42,340 nt of DNA from Geodermatophilus africanus. GTDB taxonomy: Bacteria; Actinomycetota; Actinomycetes; Mycobacteriales; Geodermatophilaceae. Positions 9,113-17,121 of the stretch are shown piece after piece; positions within the stretch are counted from its first letter, which is position 1; each line of letters opens with the position of its first letter. The notes under the pieces were generated by a model. That model saw only the letters and a program-made list of their open reading frames with translations. It ran no database searches and was not told where the DNA came from. The DNA lies in assembly GCF_900107105.1 (NCBI RefSeq), contig NZ_FNOT01000026.1:1-42340 (forward strand), in the 5' to 3' direction. Both the position numbers and the translations under genes were made by a program.

Positions 9113-9219
9113 GCAGGGAAGCTAAACGGTCTGAGCCAGGAAGCATCGCTGGTGCTGCACGGCGGTCGACCGCCACGATGGCGGTACGCCCTGCCGCGCC
9201 CGACCCCAGGAGGACCGGA
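9113..9219. promoter_or_regulatory. divergent promoter region with weak LysR-like site
   Basis: The 107-base gap between lysR and the flavin oxidase must hold both promoters. A short inverted repeat, AGCA at 9142-9145 and TGCT at 9153-9156 with seven bases between, resembles a LysR T-N11-A box. It is short enough to arise by chance. The ribosome binding site AGGAGGA of the oxidase gene lies at 9208-9214. Confidence 0.3.
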
Positions 9220-10386
9220 ATGACCGCTGACCGGCGCCACCCGCCGTCCTCCGCCACCGTCGTGGTGATCGGCGGGGGTGTGGTCGGCCTCAGCGCGGCC
9301 CACTCCCTGGCCCGGGCGGGGGTCCGCGACGTCGTGCTGCTCGACCGCGACGCCCTCGGGGGCGGGTCGACCTGCAAGGCGGCCGGTGGCGTCCGGGCGC
9401 AGTTCTCCGACCCGGTGAACATCGCGCTCGGGGCGCGCAGCCTGGAGGCGTTCCGCGAATTCCCCCGGCTGTTCGGCCAGGAGATCGACCTGCACCAGGT
9501 GGGGTACCTCTTCCTGCTCGGCAGCCGGCTCGCGGTCAGGGCCTTCGAGGCCAACGTCGCCCTGCAGAACGAGCTCGGTGTCCCGAGCCGCATGATCAGC
9601 GTGGCGGAGGCCCGGCGGCTGTCGCCGCTGATCGATCCCGACGGGCTGCTCGCGGCGGCGTACTCGCCGACCGACGGCCACTGCACGCCCGAGGCGGTGG
9701 TGCTGGGCTACGCGTCGGCCGCCCGCCGGGCCGGCGCCACCCTGCTGCCGCACTGCGCGGTCACCGGCATCGACGTCCGCGACGGACGCGTCGTGGGCGT
9801 GCGCACCGGCGCCGGGACGATCGCGACCGACACCGTGATCTGCGCCGCCGGCGCCTGGTCGGCCGAGGTCGGCTCGTGGGCCGGCGTGGACCTGCCGGTC
9901 ACCCCGCTGCGCCGCCAGGTCGTGGTCACCGAGCCGGTCCCGGGTCTCGACCCGCACACGCCCTTCACCATCGACTTCGACACCTCCTTCTACTTCCACG
10001 CCGAGGGGGAGGGGCTGCTGCTGGGCATGTCCGACCCCGACGAGACCCCGGGCTTCCGGCTCGGCCGGTCCGACGGCTGGCTGCCGCGGCTCGGCGCGGC
10101 CGTCGAGCGGCGCGCACCCGCGCTGGCGGAGGTGGGCATCGCCGGCGGCTGGGCGGGCCTGTACGAGATGACGCCGGACCACAACGCGCTCATCGGCCGC
10201 GCCGACGCCGTCGAGGGCTTCCTCTACGCCACCGGCTTCTCCGGTCACGGCTTCCTGATGGGCCCGGCCGTGGGCGAGGTCGTGCGCGACCTGTACCTCG
10301 GCCATGATCCCTTCGTCGACGTCACCGGCCTGAGCGCGGGGCGCTTCGCCGGCGCGGACGCCCGCCCCGAACTGAACATCGTCTGA
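9220..10386 (+). CDS. FAD-dependent oxidoreductase, DAO family (sarcosine/pipecolate oxidase-like)
   Basis: This 388-residue flavoenzyme belongs to the D-amino-acid-oxidase (DAO) fold family. An N-terminal Rossmann motif VIGGGVVGLSAAH (about 16-28) binds FAD, and the C-terminal part shows GLYEMTPDHNALIG and ATGFSGHGFLMGP, typical of sarcosine oxidase beta subunits and related amine oxidases. Members oxidise secondary or primary amines to imines. The gene has an ideal AGGAGGA site before the ATG at 9220. It is followed by an aminoadipate-semialdehyde dehydrogenase gene and sits near an HglS gene. On that context I infer oxidation of L-pipecolate or another lysine-derived cyclic amine to piperideine-6-carboxylate, as AmaA does in Pseudomonas. 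Sarcosine- or proline-like substrates remain possible. Confidence 0.85.
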   Translation: MTADRRHPPSSATVVVIGGGVVGLSAAHSLARAGVRDVVLLDRDALGGGSTCKAAGGVRAQFSDPVNIALGARSLEAFREFPRLFGQEIDLHQVGYLFLLGSRLAVRAFEANVALQNELGVPSRMISVAEARRLSPLIDPDGLLAAAYSPTDGHCTPEAVVLGYASAARRAGATLLPHCAVTGIDVRDGRVVGVRTGAGTIATDTVICAAGAWSAEVGSWAGVDLPVTPLRRQVVVTEPVPGLDPHTPFTIDFDTSFYFHAEGEGLLLGMSDPDETPGFRLGRSDGWLPRLGAAVERRAPALAEVGIAGGWAGLYEMTPDHNALIGRADAVEGFLYATGFSGHGFLMGPAVGEVVRDLYLGHDPFVDVTGLSAGRFAGADARPELNIV

Positions 10387-10523
10387 AAGAGGACCCCCTT
10401 GCCCCCCACCGTGGAAGGACCCCGTCCTCCCCACCCCTCGCACGCTCGGGGCGGTGCCCTGGACGGGGCCGCGGCGGGCCCCTGCAAGGGGGCCACCGCC
10501 GCCGCCGACCCGAGGAGCTGCAC

Positions 10524-12053
10524 GTGACCACCCTGCCCACCGCCGAGGACCTCCGCCGCCAGGTGCTGGAGGCCGCCGGCCGCTGTGGCGTCGACCTCGA
10601 CGCCCTGACCGGCGACCACCCGGTGACCTCGCCGATCAACGGAGCGCCGCTCGCGTCGGTCCCGTGGCGGACCGGAACCGACGTCGACGCCGCGGTCACC
10701 CGCGCCGGCGAGGCGTTCCGCGTCTGGCGGACGGTGCCCGCACCCGTCCGCGGCGGGCTGGTGCGCCGCTTCGGGGAGCTGCTCCGCGAGCACAAGGCCG
10801 ACCTCGGCACCCTGGTCAGCCTGGAGGTCGGCAAGATCACCTCGGAGGCCCTGGGCGAGGTCCAGGAGATGATCGACATCTGCGAGTTCGCCGTCGGCCT
10901 CTCCCGCCAGCTCTACGGCCGGACGATCAGCTCCGAGCGTCCCGGGCACCGGCTGATGGAGACCTGGCACCCGCTCGGCGTCGTCGGGGTGATCAGCGCC
11001 TTCAACTTCCCGGTGGCCGTGTGGTCGTGGAACACCGCCGTCGCGCTGGTCTGCGGCGACCCGGTGGTGTGGAAGCCCTCGGAGCTCGCACCGCTGTCGG
11101 CCCTGGCGTCGGCGGCCCTGCTGGACCGCGCGATCGCCGAGGAGGCAGCGCCCGAGGGGCTCAGCCAGGTGCTGCTCGGGGGCGCCGACGTCGGCGAGGC
11201 GATGGTGGCCCATCCCGGCGTCGCCCTGCTCAGCGCCACCGGCTCGACCCGCATGGGCCGGGCCGTGGGGCCGCGGGTGGCCGACCGCTTCGGCCGGTCG
11301 CTGCTCGAGCTCGGCGGCAACAACGCCGCGATCGTCACGCCGTCCGCGGACCTGGACCTCACCACCCGCGGCGTCGTGTTCTCCGCCGCCGGCACCGCCG
11401 GCCAGCGCTGCACGACCATGCGCCGGGTCATCGCGCACGTCGACGTCGTCGACGAGCTCACCGACCGGCTCGCCGCCGCCTACCGGCGGCTGCCCATCGG
11501 CTCGCCGGTCGCCGAGGGGACGCTGGTCGGGCCGCTCATCCACGACGCCGCCTACAAGGCGATGCAGGACGCGCTCGCGGCCGCGGAGCAGCAGGGCGGG
11601 GAGCTCGTCGTCGGCGGCGGCCGCCGCCTCGAGGAGGAGGCGCCGGACGCCTACTACGTGGAGCCGGCGATCGTGCGGATGCCGGAGCAGACCGACATCG
11701 TGCGCCAGGAGACCTTCGCGCCGGTCCTCTACGTGCTGCCCTACCGCACGCTGGAGGAGGCCATCGCGCTCAACAACGACGTCCCGCAGGGCCTGTCGTC
11801 GAGCATCTTTACCTCCGACCAGGCCGAGGCGGAGCGCTTCGTGGCCGCCGACGGCTCGGACTGCGGCATCGCCAACGTCAACATCGGCACCTCCGGCGCG
11901 GAGATCGGCGGGGCCTTCGGCGGCGAGAAGCAGACCGGGGGCGGCCGGGAGTCGGGGTCGGACGCGTGGCGGGCCTACATGCGCCGGGCGACCAACACGA
12001 TCAACTACTCCGGCGAGCTGCCCCTGGCGCAGGGGGTGAAGTTCACGGTCTGA
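10524..12053 (+). CDS. L-aminoadipate-semialdehyde / piperideine-6-carboxylate dehydrogenase (ALDH7 type)
   Basis: This 509-residue aldehyde dehydrogenase has the hallmarks of the ALDH7/AmaB branch: an N-terminus ending in the SPING type block, FNFPVAVWSWN, LLELGGNNAAIV (E262), AGQRCTTMRR (catalytic C296) and the C-terminal GGEKQTGGGRESGSD. These enzymes oxidise 2-aminoadipate 6-semialdehyde, in equilibrium with piperideine-6-carboxylate, to L-2-aminoadipate using NAD(P). That is the central step of lysine catabolism. The GTG start follows GAGGAG. It lies 137 bases after the flavin oxidase, likely in the same operon or under its own promoter, and a lysR gene follows after 10 bases. The gap upstream (10387-10523) is GC-rich with small stems but no clear element. 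Confidence 0.9.
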   Translation: MTTLPTAEDLRRQVLEAAGRCGVDLDALTGDHPVTSPINGAPLASVPWRTGTDVDAAVTRAGEAFRVWRTVPAPVRGGLVRRFGELLREHKADLGTLVSLEVGKITSEALGEVQEMIDICEFAVGLSRQLYGRTISSERPGHRLMETWHPLGVVGVISAFNFPVAVWSWNTAVALVCGDPVVWKPSELAPLSALASAALLDRAIAEEAAPEGLSQVLLGGADVGEAMVAHPGVALLSATGSTRMGRAVGPRVADRFGRSLLELGGNNAAIVTPSADLDLTTRGVVFSAAGTAGQRCTTMRRVIAHVDVVDELTDRLAAAYRRLPIGSPVAEGTLVGPLIHDAAYKAMQDALAAAEQQGGELVVGGGRRLEEEAPDAYYVEPAIVRMPEQTDIVRQETFAPVLYVLPYRTLEEAIALNNDVPQGLSSSIFTSDQAEAERFVAADGSDCGIANVNIGTSGAEIGGAFGGEKQTGGGRESGSDAWRAYMRRATNTINYSGELPLAQGVKFTV

Positions 12054-12063
12054 CGGCGCGACG

Positions 12064-13044
12064 GTGCTCAACCCCCTGCACCTGCGCACCCTGACCGCGG
12101 TGCTGCAGACCGGGTCCTTCGCCGTGGCCGCGCGGCGGCTGGGCTACACCCCCTCGGCCGTCTCCCAGCAGATCGCGGCCCTGGAACGGGCGGCCGGCCT
12201 GCCGCTGTTCGAGCGGGAGGCGCACGGCATCCGCCCGACCCCGGCGGCGGCGTGGCTCCGCGGCCGCGGGCAGGAGGTGCTCGCGGCGCTCGGGGCCTTG
12301 CAGGACGACCTGCGCGGCCTGGCGGACGGGGCGACCGGCACCGTCCGGCTGGGCAGCTTCCCGACGGCCAGCGAGCACCTGCTGCCCTCGGCGCTGGCCG
12401 CGCTGGCCGCCGGCTCCCCGTCGGTCGAGGTGCTGCTGGACGAGGGGGAACCCGGCGAGCTGGTGCCGCGGGTACACGACGGCGACCTCGACGTCGCCCT
12501 GGTCTACCGCTACACCCGGGTGCCCGTCCGGCGGCCGCGGGCGCTGGCGCTCACCCCGCTGCTCCGCGAGGACCTGGTCCTGCTGCTGCCGCCCGGGCAC
12601 CGGTCGGCCGGGGAGGAGGAGGTGCGGCTCGGCGACCTCGCGGACGCTCCCTGGATCACCACCCGGCAGGGGACCGCGGGCGCCACGTGCCTGCAGCGGG
12701 TGTGCGCCGAGGCGGGCTTCGAGCCCCGGGTGGGGTACCGGAGCAACGACTACGACGTTCTCCGCGGCTTCGTCCGCGCGGGCCTGGGCGTGGCGCTCGT
12801 GCCGGTCCTGGGCTCCGTCCCGGACCCGGGGGTGGCGACGGCCCGGCTCGCCGGGGTGGACGTCCACCGGCACGTCGGGGTGCTGACCCGGCCCGGCCTC
12901 GGCAACCCGGCCGTGGCAGGCGTGGTCGCCGCGCTGACCGCCGCGGCGGCCGACCGTCACGACCCGGAGCGGGGGGTGTGCCGCGAGCCCGCGCTCCCGG
13001 CGACCCCTCCCCGGTTCAGTCCCGGGCCGGGACGCTCCCGGTGA
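12064..13044 (+). CDS. LysR-family transcriptional regulator
   Basis: This 326-residue LysR regulator begins with a clear winged helix-turn-helix (residues 3-62, with SFAVAARRLGYTPSAVSQQIAALE), followed by a substrate-binding-type effector domain. It starts at GTG only 10 bases after the ALDH7 gene and in the same direction, so it is probably cotranscribed. This differs from the usual divergent LysR arrangement. The last 25 or so residues are Pro/Arg-rich and look dispensable. Its 3' end overlaps the convergent tetR gene by 29 bases. It is the second LysR gene within 4 kb, and its relation to the first cannot be resolved from the sequence. Confidence 0.87.
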   Translation: MLNPLHLRTLTAVLQTGSFAVAARRLGYTPSAVSQQIAALERAAGLPLFEREAHGIRPTPAAAWLRGRGQEVLAALGALQDDLRGLADGATGTVRLGSFPTASEHLLPSALAALAAGSPSVEVLLDEGEPGELVPRVHDGDLDVALVYRYTRVPVRRPRALALTPLLREDLVLLLPPGHRSAGEEEVRLGDLADAPWITTRQGTAGATCLQRVCAEAGFEPRVGYRSNDYDVLRGFVRAGLGVALVPVLGSVPDPGVATARLAGVDVHRHVGVLTRPGLGNPAVAGVVAALTAAAADRHDPERGVCREPALPATPPRFSPGPGRSR

Positions 13045-13642
13045 GGCGGCCGGCGAGGGTTTGCGCGGCATCGGTGGCGCACCGGCGGAAGAGGTCGTCG
13101 TCCCCGGTGCACAGCCAGTTCACCGACGCCCCGAACAGCAGACCGAGCAACGACTCGGCCAGCACCTCGACGTCCCCGGACCAGGTGCCGCCGGAGGACT
13201 CGGCCACGCGCTGCAGCAGGTCGAGGACGTCGCTGCGGTACTGCTCGGTGGACTCCCGCGCCGCGGCCCGAAGGTCGTCGTCCCGGCCGCCCATCATGGT
13301 CAGCTCCTGCAGCACGATCTCGGCGCCGGGGTCGGCGATGACGCTGTCGACGTAGCCGAGGAGGGCGCGGGTCAGGATCTCCGCCGGGGTGCCCCCGGCC
13401 TCGACAGCCCGCCGGAGCAGCGCGGTCGACCGGTCGCGGTCGGCCCGGAACACCGCCCGCACCAGCTCGGTCTTGGAGCCGAAGGCGTAGTGCACCGCCC
13501 CCAGCGGGACGCCGGCCTCCTTCGCGACCGCCCGGGTGGTGAGCGACCAGGCCCCCTCGCGCTGCATCACCCGCATGGCGGCCGCCACGAGCTGGGCCCG
13601 GCGCTGCTCGACGGGCAGGTGCGCGCGTCTGGCCCCGGTCAC
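13016..13642 (-). CDS. TetR-family repressor of the adjacent efflux pump
   Basis: This 208-residue protein has an N-terminal TetR helix-turn-helix (about 14-60, with SLTTRAVAKEAGVPLGAVHYAFGSKTE split over the recognition helix) and a helical ligand-binding domain typical of the family. Its start overlaps the stop of the upstream MFS gene by four bases (ATGA-type overlap), so the two are one operon with coupled translation. A perfect palindrome 64 bases upstream of the MFS start is the likely operator. I infer that it represses the pump-tetR operon and is released by a substrate of the pump. Confidence 0.9.
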   Translation of the reverse strand: MTGARRAHLPVEQRRAQLVAAAMRVMQREGAWSLTTRAVAKEAGVPLGAVHYAFGSKTELVRAVFRADRDRSTALLRRAVEAGGTPAEILTRALLGYVDSVIADPGAEIVLQELTMMGGRDDDLRAAARESTEQYRSDVLDLLQRVAESSGGTWSGDVEVLAESLLGLLFGASVNWLCTGDDDLFRRCATDAAQTLAGRLTGSVPARD

Positions 13643-15180
13643 CCGGCCAGCGTGGCAGGTGCCGGGTGGGCGTCAGCTGCCGTACCCGCACCCGGGCCCC
13701 GGCTGCCGCGCAGCAGAACGAGCGCCTGCACCGCCACGCCCGCCGCCAGCAGGGCGGCGACCAGCAGGACCACGTGCATGCCGGACACGAACGCCTGCCC
13801 GGCCTCGGCCAGGAGCGACGCGGCGGTCTCCGGCGGCAGCCCCGCCGCGACCTGCGCCGCGCCGCCCAGGGTCTCCCGGGCGGCCTCGGCGTCCCCCGCC
13901 GGCACGCCGTCGACGGCGCCGAGGTGCGCCGCGTAGACCGAGAGCCCCACGGTCCCGAGCACCGCGGTGCCCATCGCGCTGCCGAACTCGTAGGCGGTCT
14001 CGGACACCGAGGCGGCGGCACCGGCCCGCTCGGGCGGTGCGGTGGTGAGGATGACGTCGTTGGTCAGCGCCTCGGCGGCGCCGACGCCGCTCCCGATGAG
14101 CAGGCCGGTCACGACGAGCACGACCCGGTCGCCGTCCATCCCGAGCAGCGTGCCGGCCGCGAGTCCCGTCGCAGCCAGCGCCGTCCCGCCGCCGATGACC
14201 CACCGCAGGTCCAGGGAGCGGGCCAGCCACGGGGCGGCCAGCGACCCGGCCACGGTCGCGCCCGCGAGCGGGAGCATCCACAAGCCGGCGACCAGCGGGC
14301 TCATGCCGAGCACGAGCATGAGGTACTGCGGCAGGAAGAACAGCAGCCCGAGCAGGGCGAACACCGTCAGCAGGTTGGTGGCGACCGCGACGGTGAAGGC
14401 GCGGTACCGGAACAGCCGCAGGTCCAGCAGCGGCTCGGCCAGCCGGCGCTGCCGGCGCACGAAGGCCCACAGCAGCGCCCCGCCCGCGGCGAGGCCTCCG
14501 AGCACCGGCGCGCTCGCGCCGTCGTGGGCAGCGGTCTTGAGGGCGTAGACCAGCGGCAACACGCCGGCGATCGACAGGACGGCGGACAGCGCGTCGAACG
14601 GCCCGGGTCGCGGGTTGCGCGACTCGGGCAGCAGCAGCGGGGCGCCGACGAGCAGCAGCACCATGACCGGGGCGTTCACCAGGAACACCGAGCCCCACCA
14701 GGCGTGCTCGAGCAGGAACCCGCCGATGATCGGGCCGAGGGCGGCGCCGCCGGAGAACGCGGCCGCCCAGATCGCGACGGCCAGGCGCCGTTCCCGGGGG
14801 TCGGGGAACACCGAGCGCAGCAGCGCCAGGGTCGAGGGCATCAGCGTGGCCCCCCCGAGCCCGAGCAGGGCCCGGGCCGCGATGAGCATCCCGGCCGACG
14901 TCGAGAACGCCGCCACCAGCGAGGCGCACCCGAAGGCGGCGGCACCCGCGACCAGCAGCCGGCGGCGGCCGATGCGGTCGCCGAGGTTGCCCATGAGCAC
15001 GAGCAGGCCGGCCAGCAGGAACGAGTAGATGTCGACGATCCACAGCAGCTCGGTCGACGTCGGGCCCAGGTCGGCGGTCAGGGCGGGCACCGCGAAGCCG
15101 AGCACGGTCATGTCGATGCTGATCAGCAGGACCGGGAGCGCCAGCACCGCGAGAGCGGACCAGCGACGGAGCGGGCTCAC
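13639..15180 (-). CDS. MFS drug transporter, DHA2 (EmrB/QacA) family, 14 TM
   Basis: This 513-residue protein has about fourteen hydrophobic segments, the mark of the DHA2 drug:proton antiporters. Visible motifs include DIYSFLLAGLLVLMGNLGDRIGRRRLL split across the loop between helices 2 and 3 (motif A, GDRIGRRR), and the motif C-like GGAALGPIIGGFL in helix 5. It would export toxic or signalling compounds across the cytoplasmic membrane. The GTG start follows GAGGAA. It is the first gene of an operon with tetR, with a 20-base perfect palindrome in its promoter region. Confidence 0.9.
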   Translation of the reverse strand: MSPLRRWSALAVLALPVLLISIDMTVLGFAVPALTADLGPTSTELLWIVDIYSFLLAGLLVLMGNLGDRIGRRRLLVAGAAAFGCASLVAAFSTSAGMLIAARALLGLGGATLMPSTLALLRSVFPDPRERRLAVAIWAAAFSGGAALGPIIGGFLLEHAWWGSVFLVNAPVMVLLLVGAPLLLPESRNPRPGPFDALSAVLSIAGVLPLVYALKTAAHDGASAPVLGGLAAGGALLWAFVRRQRRLAEPLLDLRLFRYRAFTVAVATNLLTVFALLGLLFFLPQYLMLVLGMSPLVAGLWMLPLAGATVAGSLAAPWLARSLDLRWVIGGGTALAATGLAAGTLLGMDGDRVVLVVTGLLIGSGVGAAEALTNDVILTTAPPERAGAAASVSETAYEFGSAMGTAVLGTVGLSVYAAHLGAVDGVPAGDAEAARETLGGAAQVAAGLPPETAASLLAEAGQAFVSGMHVVLLVAALLAAGVAVQALVLLRGSRGPGAGTAADAHPAPATLAG

Positions 15181-15243
15181 AGGGGTTCCTCGGGAGGTGG
15201 GCGGGGTGCCGGCCGAGCGGCCGGCAGCGCCATTCTGGCACGG

Positions 15244-15263
15244 ACTTGGTCAACTGACCAAGT
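15244..15263. promoter_or_regulatory. perfect palindromic TetR operator
   Basis: The 20-base site has a nine-base arm ACTTGGTCA, a two-base centre AC and the exact complement TGACCAAGT. It lies 64 bases upstream of the MFS gene start. Its size and perfect symmetry are typical of TetR-family operators, and the TetR gene is the second gene of the operon, so autorepression is the natural reading. The TTGGTC half-site may overlap the -35 region. Confidence 0.75.
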
Positions 15264-15370
15264 GCCTCCTCGACCAGGCCCTGCCGCCGGAGCCGGCGCA
15301 GCGCGGGAGCCCCGGGGGCGGCCGGGGAAGGGGGTGCGGTCCGCGGTCGCCGTCGGCGCCGCGCGGGCGG

Positions 15371-15966
15371 TCAGCCGCCGCCGAGGACGTCGATCGCCCG
15401 GCGGCCGAGGCTGCCCGCCACGTGGCGGCGCATGTGCTCCTCGGCGGCGTCGGGGTCGCCGTCGAGCACGGCGCCCATCATCGCCTGGTGCTCGGCCTGC
15501 ACGCGGGCGCGGTCGCCAGAGGAGTCCTCCTGCGCCTCCAGGGCCGCCCGGCGGTAGCGGTCGGCCCTGTCCCACAGACCGTCGAGCAGCCCGACGAGCA
15601 GGTCGTTGTGGCTGGCCCGGTAGAGCGCGGCGTGGAACGCGCGGTGCGCCTCCAGGGCGGCCAGGCCCCTGCCGGCGTCGAGCGGCTCCAGCGACGCGGC
15701 CGCCTCGCGGATCCGCGCCCGGTCGGCCTCCGCGCCGCTCGGCGGCCAGCCGGACGGCGAGCGGGTCGAGCTGCTGGCGGATCTCGAACAGGCTCCGGGC
15801 CTCGGCCCCCGTCAGGGGTGCCACGCGCGCGTCCCGGTGGGCGCCCAGCACGACCAGGCCCTCCGACGACAGCCGGCGCATGGCCTCCCGCAGCGGGGTC
15901 GTGCTGACGTCGCGCTCGGCTGCCAGCGCCTCCTGGTTGAGGACCGCGCCGTGGGGCAGGGCGCCG
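15371..15966 (-). pseudogene. GntR-family (FadR/FCD type) regulator, broken
   Basis: Two frames on the minus strand together encode a GntR regulator with an FCD effector domain. The part at the right holds the winged helix-turn-helix remnant (GALPHGAVLNQEALAAE, STTPLREAMRRL, SEGLVVL) and FEIRQQLDPLAVRLAAER. Near 15740 the frame breaks, and the FCD domain continues in another frame with ASLEPLDAG, AHRAFHAALYRASHNDLL, HQAMMGAVLDGD and EEHMRRHVAGSLG to a stop at 15371. The first 20 or so residues expected of the family, including the VYxxLRxxI helix, are missing, and the sequence there belongs to the divergent universal-stress-protein gene. I regard it as inactive. Confidence 0.8.
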
Positions 15967-15983
15967 GAGCAGGAGGACTCCCC

Positions 15984-16262
15984 GTGAGCGTGCTCGTGGA
16001 CCCCCGGCACGCCGACCCCGACACGATGGTGGGGACCGAGGGCGAGCTCGCGGCGGCCGGGATCCCGCACACCGTCGAGCACCGCAGCGGCCGGGACCCG
16101 GTCGAGGAGCTCGTCGACATGGCGGGCCGGGACGGCGTCGAGCTCGTGGTGATCGGCATGCGGCGGCGCAGTCCGGTAGGCAAGCTGTCGGTGGGCAGTG
16201 CGGCCCAGCGGATCCTGCTCGACGTCAGCTGTCCGGTCCTGCCGGTCGAGGTCGCCGACTGA
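15984..16262 (+). pseudogene. universal stress protein with internal N-terminal deletion
   Basis: The frame encodes 92 residues ending in a clear UspA C-terminal half: GRDPVEELVDMAGRDGVELVVIGMRRRSPVGKL, interrupted here by my spacing, then a nucleotide-loop-like VGSAAQRILLD and the last strand CPVLPVEV. Full UspA domains have about 140 residues. Here a good AGGAGGA site and GTG start give VSVLV, the usual first strand, joined directly to DPRHADPDT, which normally lies about 45 residues further on. The simplest reading is an in-frame deletion of the first helix, second strand and their ATP-contact residues. The product could still be translated, but it would lack half of the fold. Confidence 0.65.
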
Positions 16263-16334
16263 GCCCGGGGCGCTCGGCCACCTCGCCGCCGAGCGCGCGG
16301 CCGGGCGGGCCCCGGCTGTTCGCGGGCGGGGACG

Positions 16335-16382
16335 CCACGCGGGGGGGCGTGGTAGGCAACGACCGTCCTGCAGGGGACGGTC
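16335..16382. terminator. two tandem hairpins after the UspA remnant
   Basis: CCACGC at 16335-16340 pairs with GCGTGG at 16347-16352 around a run of six G, and GACCGTCC at 16361-16368 pairs with GGACGGTC at 16375-16382. They lie in the 171-base gap between the stress-protein remnant and the receiver gene. They could be terminators, or the second could be an operator close to the receiver gene promoter. Confidence 0.4.
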
Positions 16383-16433
16383 AGCGGCCGGGGGCCGAGC
16401 GGTGCCCCTGCCGCGCGACGAGGAGGTCGGTGC

Positions 16434-16856
16434 GTGACCGGGGACTGCTGCGGCGGCGACGGCTCTGCCGGCATCCGGGTGCTCCTCGTCGACGACCACC
16501 CGCTCGTGCGAAGAGCGCTCGCGGACGCGTTGTCCGAGGAGGCCGACCTCACCGTCGTCGGGGAGTGCGACGACGGCTCGCAGGCGGTGGAGGCGGCGGC
16601 GCGGCTCCACCCGGACGTCGTCTTCATGGACCTCTGCATGGCCGGGATGGACGGGTTGACGGCCACCGCGGCGCTGCGTACCGCCCACCCTGAGGCCCGG
16701 GTGATCGTGTTGACCGGGGAGGGCCCGGAGGTGCGGCCCGAGGCCGAGGTCGCCGGCGCGCACGCCCTGGTCCCGAAGGGCACCCGGCTGGGGCCGCTGC
16801 TCCGCTGCCTGCGCACCGTCGCGGTCGGTGGGACGGGCTGCCCCTTCTGCCTGTGA
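16434..16856 (+). CDS. stand-alone response-regulator receiver domain protein
   Basis: This 140-residue protein is a single receiver (REC) domain. The acidic pair D20/D21 in LLVDDHP, the phospho-acceptor D66 in VVFMDLC, T94 in VLTGEG and K115 in VPKGT are all in place, so it should accept a phosphoryl group. The N-terminal dozen residues are Cys/Gly-rich. Only about 20 residues follow the domain, and there is no helix-turn-helix, so it lacks the DNA-binding output of the NarL family that its receiver resembles. The GTG start follows AGGAGG by seven bases. No histidine kinase gene is nearby. It could be a phosphate sink or a protein-interaction regulator, or a NarL-type gene that lost its output domain. 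Confidence 0.8.
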   Translation: MTGDCCGGDGSAGIRVLLVDDHPLVRRALADALSEEADLTVVGECDDGSQAVEAAARLHPDVVFMDLCMAGMDGLTATAALRTAHPEARVIVLTGEGPEVRPEAEVAGAHALVPKGTRLGPLLRCLRTVAVGGTGCPFCL

Positions 16857-16951
16857 CGGCCGGGCCCGCCGGGCCGCGCCGTCGTGCTGGGGCGGGCGCC
16901 TGCTGAGCTCGCCGGGAGCCGGGCCACGGCGACCTCCGGCGGTCCGGTCCG

Positions 16952-17100
16952 TCAGCACGTCGTCCCCTCGGCCGGGAGCGTGCCGTGGAGCAGGTAGGCG
17001 TCGACCGCGTCGTGGAGGCACTCGTTCGACCGCCGGTGGGCCGTGGCACCCTCACGGCCCGGACGCGATCGGCGTCCACGAGGCGGGCCTGGCCCGAGCC
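16952..17100 (-). pseudogene. C-terminal remnant of a TAP-like alpha/beta hydrolase
   Basis: The minus strand ends with SNECLHDAVDAYLLHGTLP then AEGTTC and a stop at 16952. This closely matches the C-terminus of tripeptidyl-aminopeptidase-like alpha/beta hydrolases, where a conserved Cys, AVxAYLxDGxLP and a final GTxC are typical. In another frame just upstream sits ARLVDADR, matching the strand before the catalytic histidine, but the GHT motif itself is lost between the two frames. Nothing of the nucleophile-containing N-terminal 400 residues is present. It lies between the receiver gene and lrp. Confidence 0.5.
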
Positions 17101-17121
17101 GGGGAGCGGCGGCCGGCAGCC

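Noticed and set aside
9142..9156. AGCA-N7-TGCT as a definite LysR operator
   Set aside because: Four-base arms occur by chance often; kept only as a low-confidence part of the divergent promoter region.
10245..12089. 614-codon minus-strand open frame opposite the ALDH7 gene
   Set aside because: No recognisable domains and composition typical of a shadow frame; the plus strand carries a complete aldehyde dehydrogenase.
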